The notes beneath the pieces were generated by a model. The model worked only from the letters and a program-made list of their open reading frames with translations. It was not told the origin of the DNA and did not search any database. Of a stretch of 64,000 bases of DNA, positions 17,536 to 27,103 are shown in pieces (within the stretch, counting starts at the first letter, position 1; each line of letters begins with the position of its first letter). Origin of the DNA: an archaeon GW2011_AR5 (GTDB lineage: Archaea; Aenigmatarchaeota; Aenigmatarchaeia; GW2011-AR5); the NCBI GenBank assembly GCA_000806115.1, contig JWKQ01000001.1, positions 151,784-215,783 on the forward strand. Reading direction: 5' to 3'. The position numbers and the translations under genes are program-made.

Positions 17536-18150
17536 CTAGCGCTCTATCTGGTGGCATTCCCTGCATCGCGCCTCGTACATTTCCGCCGCGCCAACCACGA
17601 TGGTGGGGTCGCCATATTTTGCGGGCATGCCGTCTATGAGCCTCTGTGTCATGACGGCTTCCCTGTCCTTGCACTTTATGCATATTGCCTTCAGCTTGTC
17701 GACAAAATCTGCGTGCGCAAGAAGCCGCGACATATTCGGGAAAGGCTCGCCCCTGAAATCCGTGTCAAGGCCCGCAGCGACCACGCGCCTTCCCTGCCTT
17801 ACGCATTCCAGGACGAAATCCACTATCCCGTCATCGTACATCCATATCTCGTCGAACGCAACGACTTCAGGGTTCTTCTCGATTATTATCCTCCTGATTT
17901 CTTCTATGGCATCCGCGTCTATGCCGGTTATAACAGCCTCCAGCTTTCTTTGGTCGTGAGAAACGACGTGCGTTGCATCGTATCTTGTGTCTATTGACGG
18001 CTTGAAGATGACAAATTTCTTGCCGCTGATTTGGACGCGCTTCATTCGGCGGATGAGCTCTTCGGACTTGCCGGAGAACATCGGGCCGCACACCACTTCA
18101 AGACTGCCCGACGGTCTTCCGGCGTCAGTCGGCATCTTGAAGTCATTCAT
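17536..18150 (-). CDS. tdk: Thymidine kinase
   Basis: VVCGPMFSGKSEELIRRMKR; FDEIWMYDD; Cys pairs CIKC and CREC. Confidence 0.93.
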   Translation of the reverse strand: MNDFKMPTDAGRPSGSLEVVCGPMFSGKSEELIRRMKRVQISGKKFVIFKPSIDTRYDATHVVSHDQRKLEAVITGIDADAIEEIRRIIIEKNPEVVAFDEIWMYDDGIVDFVLECVRQGRRVVAAGLDTDFRGEPFPNMSRLLAHADFVDKLKAICIKCKDREAVMTQRLIDGMPAKYGDPTIVVGAAEMYEARCRECHQIER

Positions 18151-18380
18151 GTTCAGGCCTCCTTATTCTTTCTTCGAAACATCTCAAAGGTTCGTAAATT
18201 GGTCCCATGCCGCCTCCCAGCGCATAATGTTCCGGCGTGCCGTATTCCGGACACCTGTTGGGATATTTTAGTTTCATCAGCACAGAGTCGGTTTTAGAAT
18301 GAGGAATGTCATGCATTTTATCGTGGATGATTATATCGCCAAACTTTAAGAATTAAATATCAGGACGGACAATTAGTATC

Positions 18381-19187
18381 ATGCGCAAGATGGTCGCTGC
18401 CGTAATATACAAGGAAGGGAAGTTCCTCGTACTGAGGCGCAGGCTGCGCTGGAAGGGCTGGGAGTTCCCGAAGGGCGAGACGCACGAAGGCCTAAGGCAT
18501 GCAGTAATGAGAAAGATACGCGGGGAAACGGGGCTGAGAAAGATAAGCATTGTTTCCAGGCTGCCAATAGAAATAATTTATCATCATGACGACATGCACG
18601 GGCACCACACATCCGCGCTCAAGGCTTTCCTTGCGGAATGTCGCGGCGGCAATGTTCGCCTGTCCGCAGAGCATTCCTCATACAGATGGGTGACTGCGGA
18701 ACAGGCTGAAAAGCTCCTTACATTCAGCACCCACAGGACGTTCCTGAAGCATGCAGCCGAATATTTCGCCAGGAAAAACAGGGAAGAAAAAAAGAATCTG
18801 ATAGAAAAACTGTCCAGAAAACATGTCACGCTGTTCAGATACGACGGCAGATGCGTTTCGCTGAAATACGACGGCGCGCACCTGCGCTGCAAAGCTGTGC
18901 GCAGGGCCGTAAAGGATGTCGGCGACTGGTCAAAAAAGAAAAACATAGTATATTACGACAAGAACCTGCCGGAGTCGGGCTTGCTGCCCATACTGCTCCA
19001 TGAGGTCGTGGAAAAACATGTCACGCAAAAGTACAAACTGGACGTCGACACGGAGGCGCACACGATAGCGCAGGCAGTGGAGAAGGAATGGATAGCCGAC
19101 AAGCGGTGGATAGCCCAGGCGAAAATCGTGACGCGCGCATGGGTGAAGGCAAACCGCAGGAAAGTCGGGAAGAGCAAGTTCTACTGA
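18381..19187 (+). CDS. NUDIX hydrolase fused to an uncharacterised HExxE-containing C-terminal domain
   Basis: NUDIX-like GWEFPKGETHEGLRHAVMRKIRGETG; C-terminal LLPILLHEVVEKHVTQKY. Confidence 0.8.
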   Translation: MRKMVAAVIYKEGKFLVLRRRLRWKGWEFPKGETHEGLRHAVMRKIRGETGLRKISIVSRLPIEIIYHHDDMHGHHTSALKAFLAECRGGNVRLSAEHSSYRWVTAEQAEKLLTFSTHRTFLKHAAEYFARKNREEKKNLIEKLSRKHVTLFRYDGRCVSLKYDGAHLRCKAVRRAVKDVGDWSKKKNIVYYDKNLPESGLLPILLHEVVEKHVTQKYKLDVDTEAHTIAQAVEKEWIADKRWIAQAKIVTRAWVKANRRKVGKSKFY

Positions 19188-19256
19188 AGCACGAAACAAT
19201 TACAAAATCTGGTATGACATAGTTTTAAAAAATATTGATGTATCCTTTCTATCAGT

Positions 19257-20276
19257 ATGACTCCTACTGATGCTACTGTTTCTGAAGACGTTCCAAGACC
19301 CTTTGGACTCGCAGTGCCTGACTATAAAAAAATGGGAATTCCGGGACCTTATTTCGGGGATGCCGTCTGGTCTCACCTGCAGGAACTTGACGCGAACTCC
19401 GGGCTTTTTCAATATATCCCGCTTGATGTCATTCCTTTTCCTGACGGAGCCGAAAAAGTCATAGTTGGGGAGAACTGCCGGGACAAGGTAATTTACGTCG
19501 TTCATTCCCTGTATACAATTCCCGCCAGGCATGTGCTTTTGGGCGCACAATACTGCGATTCCATAGTGAGGTCCGACGCCGAAAAGGTCCATTTGGTTGA
19601 ACTGTTCAATCCTCATTACAGGCAGGATGCACGAAAAGACAGGGAGCCCATAACAGCAAAACTGGTCGCCGATCTTTATCACTTGTCAGGCATGGACACT
19701 ATGTACACGGCGGATCCACACTCGAAACAGCTGGCAGGATTTTTCAGGAAATTCGAACCTCTTCCAATGACAAGAAGACTGGCTAAACGGGTAAGAAATA
19801 GTTACGATTTAAGCAATGCTGTGGTTGCGTCGGCAGACGGCGGCAGCGAGGACAGGGCGGAACTTTTTGCAAATCTTCTTGGACTCCCTCTCGTGAAAAT
19901 CCATAAGGAACGGGTTGCGGGTGATGATGTCAGGGTAAAGGCAATTTTGGGAGATGTAGACGGCAAAGACGTGTATCTGCGTGATGACATCATCAGCACC
20001 GGTGGAACTACAGTTAAAGATGCAGCAGCCTTGAGAGAACAAGGAGCCAGGCTGGTATACAATGTTTCCACACACCTTGAATTATGCGGAGGCGCCCGCG
20101 AAAGACTTCGGGAACATGATATTCGTGTTATAGGCACAAACAGCGTGCCCCAAATCATTTCGGAAGAAGAATCACACCACATAGATGTAGTTGACATTTC
20201 GGATATAATTGCAAGCGTGATTTATACAAAAGCCAGAATGGGCTCGCTCCGCGGATTCTTCAGGGAAAGAGAATAA
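19257..20276 (+). CDS. Ribose-phosphate pyrophosphokinase / phosphoribosyltransferase-family protein
   Basis: YLRDDIISTGGTTVKDAAAL PRPP-binding loop; Prs-like layout. Confidence 0.8.
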   Translation: MTPTDATVSEDVPRPFGLAVPDYKKMGIPGPYFGDAVWSHLQELDANSGLFQYIPLDVIPFPDGAEKVIVGENCRDKVIYVVHSLYTIPARHVLLGAQYCDSIVRSDAEKVHLVELFNPHYRQDARKDREPITAKLVADLYHLSGMDTMYTADPHSKQLAGFFRKFEPLPMTRRLAKRVRNSYDLSNAVVASADGGSEDRAELFANLLGLPLVKIHKERVAGDDVRVKAILGDVDGKDVYLRDDIISTGGTTVKDAAALREQGARLVYNVSTHLELCGGARERLREHDIRVIGTNSVPQIISEEESHHIDVVDISDIIASVIYTKARMGSLRGFFRERE

Positions 20277-20304
20277 TTTATACGGCAAAAGCAATGTAAT
20301 TTAC

Positions 20305-22560
20305 ATGAACTACAGGGTAAAAAGGCGCGGAACAGACGGACGCCAAAGGCGTCATACGAATTACGTTCTCCCATTCAGCAAGCTTCGCATAAAGGACGTC
20401 CCGCTGGTCGGCGGAAAAACGGCTTCGCTCGGCGAGATGATGTCCATAGGATTGCCTGTGCCTGACGGATTTGCCGTGAGCGCCGAGGCGTACAAATTCT
20501 TCATAAAGGAAAACAACCTGGACGGCGAGATCAAGGAAATAATAAGAGGCTCCGATTTGAAAAAACTGAAAGAACTGAGGAAGGCGGGCAGCGGCATACG
20601 TTCACTGATCAAAGAATCATCTTTCCCCCCGGAACTTGAGAAGCAGATTCTTGCTTCGTACCGCAGACTTGGCAGCAGGTTCGTCGCGGTTCGCAGCTCT
20701 GCTACGGCAGAGGATTTGCCGGACGCGAGCTTCGCCGGAGAGCAGGAAAGCTACCTCAACGTTGACGAAAAGCATTTGCTCGCGCGGATAAAGGACTGCT
20801 TCGCGTCGCTTTTCACCGACCGCGCGATAAGCTACAGGGAAGACAAGCGGTTTGACCATTTCAAAATCTACCTGTCGGTTGCAGTGGAGAAACAGGTTTT
20901 CTCGAAGGCGAGCGGCGTAATGTTCACTCTTGACCCGGACAACGGGCACAGGAATTTCATTGTGATTAATTCATCTTACGGACTGGGTGACTACATTGTG
21001 CAGGGGCGCGTGACGCCGGACGAATTCCGGATATTCAAGAAGAACTGCAAACTGATAGAGAAACGCCTTGGCAAGAAGGACGTGATGGAGATACGCGACA
21101 TATTCGGTGTGAAGCAAAAGCGCATCTCGCCGGGCATGCAGAAAACATTCTCGCTCACCGACAGGGAAGCAGAGCAGCTGGCACAGTTCGGCAAGCGGAT
21201 AGAAGAGCACTACAAGCGCCCGATGGACATCGAGTGGGCGAAGGATGACAAGCTGTACATAATACAGGCGCGGCCGGAGACGATACACTCGCAGCGCACA
21301 GCATACGAGGAGTTCAGGCTGACTGAGAAAGGAAACTTGCTGGCAGAAGGCGCGTCTGTCGGAAGAAAAATCGGCACGGGGCGCGTGAACATAATCAGGA
21401 GCGTCCGCGACATAGGAAAATTCAGGAAAGGGGAAGTGCTGGTCACGACGGCAACAGACCCCGACTGGGAGCCGATAATGAAAATCGCCGCGGGCATAAT
21501 CACTGAGGAAGGCGGGCGCACATCCCATGCCGCAATCGTAAGCCGCGAGCTTGGGATTCCTGCTGTTGTCGGCGTAAGCGGCGCGACGAAAAGACTGCAC
21601 GGGACGGTTACTATTGACTGTTCCGGCGAGAAAGGGCGCATCTGGAAAGGCGCGCTGAAATACGAGAAGCGCGAGCATGACGTCAGGAAGATGCCGAAAA
21701 CAAGGACGCGAATTTATGTAAACGTAGGCGAGCCTGACGAGGCTGCGGATGCGTCGCTGCTGCCTGTTGACGGCGTGGGGCTTGCGCGAGAGGAGTTCAT
21801 AATTTCCTCATCGATCGGCGAACATCCTCTCGCGATGATAAAGCAGAAGCGCGAGAACATTTTCATAGACAAGCTTGCCAGCGGCGTGGCGAAGATAGCT
21901 GCATCCTTCTATCCGCGTCCTGTTGTAATACGCTTTAGCGACTTCAAGACAAACGAGTACCGCAACCTCAAGGGCGGCGAACACTTCGAGCCGTTGGAAA
22001 GCAACCCGATGATCGGCTGGAGAGGCGCCTCGCGTTACATAAGCAGCTACGAGCCTGCTTTTCGCTTAGAGCTGAAAGCCTTCAAAAAATGTGAGCGGCT
22101 CGGGCTGGACAATATCAGACTGATGGTGCCATTCTGTAGGACGCTGGAAGAGGCGGACAAGACGCTGGCGATAATCCACGATGAGAAGATAACATTTGAC
22201 GTAGGCGTGATGGCGGAGATACCTGCGAACGTGATACTTGCAAAGGAGTTTTCCAAGAGATTCAAGTTTTTCTCTATAGGCTCGAATGATTTGACGCAGC
22301 TCACGCTTGGTATTGACAGAGACAACACAATGCTGGCCAAGGAGTTTGACGAGCGGAACGAGGCGGTAAAGACAATGATAAAGAATCTCATAAAGGACGC
22401 GCACGGAGCCGGGCGAACTGTCGGCATTTGCGGGCAGGCACCCTCAGATTATCCGGATTTTGCAGAATTTCTTGTGAAACAGCGCATTGACAGCATATCA
22501 GTCAATCCCGATGTTGCAGTGAGCACGCGGTTGCTTGTTGCAAGGGCTGAGAAGAAGTAA
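20305..22560 (+). CDS. ppsA: Phosphoenolpyruvate synthase
   Basis: VPLVGGKTASLGEM; VRSSATAEDLPDASFAGEQES; GGRTSHAAIVSRELGIPAVVG. Confidence 0.95.
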   Translation: MNYRVKRRGTDGRQRRHTNYVLPFSKLRIKDVPLVGGKTASLGEMMSIGLPVPDGFAVSAEAYKFFIKENNLDGEIKEIIRGSDLKKLKELRKAGSGIRSLIKESSFPPELEKQILASYRRLGSRFVAVRSSATAEDLPDASFAGEQESYLNVDEKHLLARIKDCFASLFTDRAISYREDKRFDHFKIYLSVAVEKQVFSKASGVMFTLDPDNGHRNFIVINSSYGLGDYIVQGRVTPDEFRIFKKNCKLIEKRLGKKDVMEIRDIFGVKQKRISPGMQKTFSLTDREAEQLAQFGKRIEEHYKRPMDIEWAKDDKLYIIQARPETIHSQRTAYEEFRLTEKGNLLAEGASVGRKIGTGRVNIIRSVRDIGKFRKGEVLVTTATDPDWEPIMKIAAGIITEEGGRTSHAAIVSRELGIPAVVGVSGATKRLHGTVTIDCSGEKGRIWKGALKYEKREHDVRKMPKTRTRIYVNVGEPDEAADASLLPVDGVGLAREEFIISSSIGEHPLAMIKQKRENIFIDKLASGVAKIAASFYPRPVVIRFSDFKTNEYRNLKGGEHFEPLESNPMIGWRGASRYISSYEPAFRLELKAFKKCERLGLDNIRLMVPFCRTLEEADKTLAIIHDEKITFDVGVMAEIPANVILAKEFSKRFKFFSIGSNDLTQLTLGIDRDNTMLAKEFDERNEAVKTMIKNLIKDAHGAGRTVGICGQAPSDYPDFAEFLVKQRIDSISVNPDVAVSTRLLVARAEKK

Positions 22561-22890
22561 TTACTTGAATTTACTGTAAAGCCTGTCAATCTTCGCAGCA
22601 AGTATGAAGTCGTTCTCGCTCAATCCGCCGATTGCATGCGTCCATATCTCTATGTCCAGCTTGTTATAGTGCACTGTGAAATCCGGATGATGCCCTTCCT
22701 TCTCTGCTAGTTTTGCCATGTCATTTATGAACTTGATGAGTGACATGAAGTCCCTGAAGACTAGTCGCTTCACCAGCTTGTTGTCATGGATTTTCCAACT
22801 GTTGACTTCTTTCAGGTATTTCGCCGCTTCGCTTCTCGAGAAGGGTTTCACCCCGCCCTCGCAAGGCGCGCATTTTTTTGTGAGATCCAT
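22561..22890 (-). CDS. Pterin-4a-carbinolamine dehydratase
   Basis: FRDFMSLIKFINDMAKLAEKEGHHPDFTVHYNKLDIEIWTHAIGGLSENDFILAAKID. Confidence 0.93.
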   Translation of the reverse strand: MDLTKKCAPCEGGVKPFSRSEAAKYLKEVNSWKIHDNKLVKRLVFRDFMSLIKFINDMAKLAEKEGHHPDFTVHYNKLDIEIWTHAIGGLSENDFILAAKIDRLYSKFK

Positions 22891-22925
22891 TAGAATCAGA
22901 TGTGATGGAAAATTATTAATGATAG

Positions 22926-22999
22926 AGGACTTTGAATAAATATATCTTTCGTTCAAAGTCCTTATTGTGAACTTTGATAAATCAGGGTGATCAAAGTTC
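22926..22999. promoter_or_regulatory. Two tandem hairpins between the dehydratase gene and the 23041 ORF
   Basis: AGGACTTTGAA...TTCAAAGTCCT and GAACTTTGAT...ATCAAAGTTC. Confidence 0.6.
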
Positions 23000-23040
23000 T
23001 CAATGGTAAGATATTAAAAGAATCCCCCGTTTCATCATAT

Positions 23041-23319
23041 ATGAGAATGCATTTTGAATATCCAGAAGGGCTTGGGGCGTACCTGCAAATGACAGAAGCG
23101 CGTGGAACTGACCCACTCGTGACAGTTATAAGAAGGGACATATCGTTAAGGGGAAAACTGAGCAGGAAAGTTTTGTCTGATTATCCTTCTTATTACATAA
23201 CTGTCCTTAGCCGCCCTCCAAGACGATACGCATTCAGGCCCGGTGATAGAATTTATGCGGATGAGGAGTTTCTGGGAAGCGTAAGGCGGACTAGAACTCA
23301 TCCAGTCTGCTCTTCATGA
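23041..23319 (+). CDS. Hypothetical protein
   Basis: In-frame ATG at 23041; the ORF track gives 22987 (GTG). Confidence 0.5.
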   Translation: MRMHFEYPEGLGAYLQMTEARGTDPLVTVIRRDISLRGKLSRKVLSDYPSYYITVLSRPPRRYAFRPGDRIYADEEFLGSVRRTRTHPVCSS

Positions 23320-24925
23320 TGTCCGATGATTTCTGGCTCCCGACTGCTGCTATGAATTGCGCGAGCCTGGGACCGCGAAGGCTGTTGAGCAGAAGGACGT
23401 AAGCTGCCTCGAAGAACTTGCCGACCTCAAGCCCTTCTTCCTTCGGTATCGCGAAAAGCCTTGCATGAAGCTCTTCCTCAGTCCACTGCTTCGATTCCAG
23501 TTCGTAAACAAGCTTTTTTATGGCTTTTCTTTGCGCGTCGCTTAGCGCGTAAACAATCTTCTCCTCGGGAACCGTGTCATTTATCCAGTTGGTGACGTAA
23601 TCTATGCGGCTTTCAAGCTCCTTTTCGCCGTCACTGTCAAGCTCCCGCGGCACGTGCCCGGTTCTTTTCAGTATCTCTTTTACGACTTCCCTGTTCTTTG
23701 CGATTCTCATGAGGTTTGCAAGCATGCTGTACTGTATCATCACTTTTGATTCCCCCGCCGTTTCCAGGAAGTTGACATATTCGAACAGGCGCTTCTGGTG
23801 CTCGAGGTCCTTGGCATTAGCTACCTTGTTGTTGCCTGACGCTTTGCGTCTTTCGGTTCCGAAATAAACTTTCGCGAGCTCGTCAACCTCGTCCATATAA
23901 GCGGGAATTGCGTCAGGGTCAACCACGCGGCTGGTGCCCAGGCGCTTCAAAAACAGCAGCCGCAAACTCTCAGGAGACGCGTATTTCATCCATCTGGCAG
24001 GCGTGAAGACGTTGCCTGCGCTCTTGCTTATTTTCTTTCCCGACCTCTCTGTGAACAGCTCGTAGAATGAATGAACGGGCGGCTCCCATTCGAATATCTC
24101 CTTGCTGATGCGGTCGTTACATTTAACGCTGTCGAGTATGTCCTTCCCGAACGCTTCGTAATTTATCTTCAGCGCAGCCCACCTTGCGGCGAACTCCACC
24201 TTCCACGCGAGCTTGCCGTCACGCAGCCCGCATGTGCCGTCGTGCCCGCAGCCCTCTATTATTATTTTCTTTCCCGTGTTGCTGTTCTTGCCCTCGAACG
24301 ACTGGTCGCATTTGTAATAAATCTTCTCTTCATCTTCGTCGAACCTGTAGACGCGCGTCGTGTAGAGGCGGCCGCATTCGCTGCACACCGCGATATACGG
24401 GAGCTGGGTAAGGTATTTTTCCTGTCCTGTCACTTCCCTGATTATTTCCCCGCACCTGCGCGCCTGCTTCAGCGCGGTGACAATCTGCCTGTCCAGAGTT
24501 CCTTTCGCATACTCCTCGTGCGCCCTCAAGAGACGGAATTTCACGCCAAGCGCGTCGAAAGAATCTGTAAGAAGCTGGCCGATGTGAAGAGCCATGCTCT
24601 TGTGGCAGCCAAAAGGGTCCGGTATGTCAGATACGGGCTTCCCGATTTCACTCTCCATGCTAACCGGAAACCCCGCGGGGACTTTGCGAAGCCCGTCTTT
24701 ATCATCGGAGAACGCAACGAACTCGCTCTTTACTCCCAGCTCTTTTAGTGCCAAATTTACAACATAAGAACGAATGCCGTCTCCTGCCGAGCCGACGTGA
24801 GGTATGCCCGAGGCTCCCAGCCCCATTTCTGTCCTGAATACGGACACGCGGTTGAGCTGTTTCTCCCTGTCCACTACCTGCTTTGCAACCTGGTCTGCCC
24901 AGAACTGCGGTTCCATTTTTATCAA
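23291..24925 (-). CDS. lysS: Lysyl-tRNA synthetase, class I
   Basis: GASGIPHVGSAGDGIRSYVV; KISKSAGN; class I KMSKS-like. Confidence 0.93.
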   Translation of the reverse strand: MIKMEPQFWADQVAKQVVDREKQLNRVSVFRTEMGLGASGIPHVGSAGDGIRSYVVNLALKELGVKSEFVAFSDDKDGLRKVPAGFPVSMESEIGKPVSDIPDPFGCHKSMALHIGQLLTDSFDALGVKFRLLRAHEEYAKGTLDRQIVTALKQARRCGEIIREVTGQEKYLTQLPYIAVCSECGRLYTTRVYRFDEDEEKIYYKCDQSFEGKNSNTGKKIIIEGCGHDGTCGLRDGKLAWKVEFAARWAALKINYEAFGKDILDSVKCNDRISKEIFEWEPPVHSFYELFTERSGKKISKSAGNVFTPARWMKYASPESLRLLFLKRLGTSRVVDPDAIPAYMDEVDELAKVYFGTERRKASGNNKVANAKDLEHQKRLFEYVNFLETAGESKVMIQYSMLANLMRIAKNREVVKEILKRTGHVPRELDSDGEKELESRIDYVTNWINDTVPEEKIVYALSDAQRKAIKKLVYELESKQWTEEELHARLFAIPKEEGLEVGKFFEAAYVLLLNSLRGPRLAQFIAAVGSQKSSDIMKSRLDEF

Positions 24926-25065
24926 ATCTCATTCAGCACGCAAGGATTAAAAACAAACTTGTCTAAGAACGCAATAAAGAATCTGAATACCAAGCTATAA
25001 AACATTCCGGGAATACCCGACAGCGCACGAATGCTTTATTAAGCCTCCCTCCCGAACTAATACCC

Positions 25066-26301
25066 ATGAAAAAATCTTCTGCCGCGCTTTCAATAGCAAT
25101 CGGCATAATAGCGGCAGCCGCACTGTCTTCCATGATTTCCGCTGACATGGCGCTGTTCGCCGGATTCATACTTGCTGTTGCGCTCCTGATATACAGCGAC
25201 AGGAAGAACGTCAAGCTCGAGGGTATCATCTTCATAAGGCGCACCACGAAAGGGCGCAATTTTATAGACAGGGTGGCTGCGCGGCACAATAAATTCTGGA
25301 GAAAGCTGTCGTACGTTGGCATAGCACTTGCGGTTATATTAATGATACTCGGCTCGGTGCTGCTCATCACGCAAGCTTACGCTGTTTTGAGCGGCGCGGA
25401 GGGCGGCGTGAAGCTTCTGCTGCCGGGACCGGTGAGCGACCCCGTGAATGCGCCCGGCGTCTTTGTAGTGCCGTGGTGGATATGGGTAATCGGCATCGCA
25501 GTCGTCATAATTCCACACGAGTTCATGCACGGAATCATGTGCAGGATTGACAAAGTCAGGATAAAATCAGTCGGATGGCTGCTGCTGATAGTCATACCGG
25601 GAGCTTTTGTCGAGCCGGACGAGAAGCAGCTTGCAAGGATGAGCAAGAAAACCAAACTCCGCGTTTATGCGGCAGGGAGCTTCGCCAACATGATAGTGGC
25701 GCTGATAGTCGTCCTTGTTGCATTCGCCGCTGTCTTTGCGATGAGCGCGTCTTCTGTTACGGTGCCCGGCGGCGTGGCTTTTGCATCCATGGAGGGCGGC
25801 TCGGCGTACAATGCCAGCCTTAACGGTTCCATAGTTGCGATAAACGACGTCCAGGTAAGAAAACATTCCGATTTGGTGGGCGCGCTGTCCGCATTCAGCC
25901 CCGGCGACACGATCAGCGTGACAACGACAGAAACCATGGTGGTTTCCGGCTTCTTCCCGCAGGGCGTGATTGCTGACAGAAGCAATACAGTCACGAAAAG
26001 CGTCGTCCTTGGAGAAAACGAGGGGCGCGCGTTCATGGGCATCAGCACGCTCGGCGAAGCAGTGGAAATAAGAGGAAACATCCAGGCTTATGCAATTCTT
26101 TCCGTGCTCCTCTTCTGGATATTCATATTCTCCTTCGGGATAGGACTTGTGAACCTGCTGCCGATAAAGCCGCTTGACGGCGGGCTCATGCTTGAGGAGC
26201 TTGTCTCCGGCAGCAAATACAAGAAATCAATCGTGCGGGTTGTTTCTGTAGGCATGCTATTGGTGCTGCTTTTCAACATAATCGGGCCGCTGTTTCTTTA
26301 G
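25066..26301 (+). CDS. Site-2 protease family (M50) membrane metalloprotease with PDZ-like segment
   Basis: IPHEFMHGIMCR (HExxH); NLLPIKPLDGGLM. Confidence 0.9.
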   Translation: MKKSSAALSIAIGIIAAAALSSMISADMALFAGFILAVALLIYSDRKNVKLEGIIFIRRTTKGRNFIDRVAARHNKFWRKLSYVGIALAVILMILGSVLLITQAYAVLSGAEGGVKLLLPGPVSDPVNAPGVFVVPWWIWVIGIAVVIIPHEFMHGIMCRIDKVRIKSVGWLLLIVIPGAFVEPDEKQLARMSKKTKLRVYAAGSFANMIVALIVVLVAFAAVFAMSASSVTVPGGVAFASMEGGSAYNASLNGSIVAINDVQVRKHSDLVGALSAFSPGDTISVTTTETMVVSGFFPQGVIADRSNTVTKSVVLGENEGRAFMGISTLGEAVEIRGNIQAYAILSVLLFWIFIFSFGIGLVNLLPIKPLDGGLMLEELVSGSKYKKSIVRVVSVGMLLVLLFNIIGPLFL

Positions 26302-26347
26302 TAAGGAAAATCTTTAAGTATCCTTACTTTTAATGAATAAGTAAGGA
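26301..26347. promoter_or_regulatory. Candidate operator upstream of the AbrB-like/PIN pair
   Basis: GTAAGGA (26301), TCCTTACTT (26321-26329), AAGTAAGGA (26339-26347). Confidence 0.6.
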
Positions 26348-26348
26348 G

Positions 26349-26600
26349 ATGATAGGCATGGCAGAGAACGCTAAGATAACTAGCAAAGGACAGATAACAA
26401 TACCAAAGGGAATCAGGGAGTATCTCGAATTGAAAGAAGGAACTGAAGTCGTATTCATAAAAAGGGAAGGAGAAGTAGCAATGAAGCCGAAAGTCAAGGA
26501 CTCTATAAAGGAATTAAGAAATCTAAGGGACAGACTGCCGCGCCTGACGGAAAAAGAGATTGATGAAATGATAAAAGAGAGCAAGAAAGCCTGGGGCTAA
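26349..26600 (+). CDS. AbrB/SpoVT-domain antitoxin
   Basis: AKITSKGQITIPKGIREYLELKEGTEVVF. Confidence 0.92.
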   Translation: MIGMAENAKITSKGQITIPKGIREYLELKEGTEVVFIKREGEVAMKPKVKDSIKELRNLRDRLPRLTEKEIDEMIKESKKAWG

Positions 26601-26604
26601 TAGG

Positions 26605-27027
26605 ATGATATTCATCGATACTTGGATTTGGATTGAATTTCTGGCCAAAGGTGCGAAAACCGAGGAGGCCAAAAGTGTAATTGAATCTCAAGCAAGGAAG
26701 GCGATAAGCACAGCTGTCTTGGCAGAACTCCGCTACCATTCCATAAAAAAATTCGGCATGGAAGAAACAGAGTCTATAATGTATTTGATAGAGTCCAATG
26801 AAAGCATTCTGGTAGTTCCTCTGACAAAAGAAATCGCGAAAACGGCTGCAGATATCCGACTAAAATATTACGACAAAAAAGTCAGGGACATGTCATTCAT
26901 TGACGCAATAAATCTTGCTACTGGAATTTTCACCAATTGCAGCAAATTCTACACAGGCGACAAGGATTTTGACGGTGTAACAGAGATTGAAATTATTAAC
27001 ATACGAAAAACAAAGAAGGCAGAATAA
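26605..27027 (+). CDS. vapC: PIN-domain toxin (VapC-like)
   Basis: IFIDTWIWIEFLAKG; SFIDAINLATGI; TGDKDFDGV. Confidence 0.9.
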   Translation: MIFIDTWIWIEFLAKGAKTEEAKSVIESQARKAISTAVLAELRYHSIKKFGMEETESIMYLIESNESILVVPLTKEIAKTAADIRLKYYDKKVRDMSFIDAINLATGIFTNCSKFYTGDKDFDGVTEIEIINIRKTKKAE

Positions 27028-27103
27028 AATAACCTGAATTCAGCATAGTATGCCCGCTGTTCCTATTAGAGCGTTTCAAAAGCTTTTCTGAAATCAGATT
27101 CTC

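Noticed and set aside
20971-21678. 235-aa minus-strand ORF inside ppsA
   Set aside because: Antisense shadow of a well-supported conserved enzyme.
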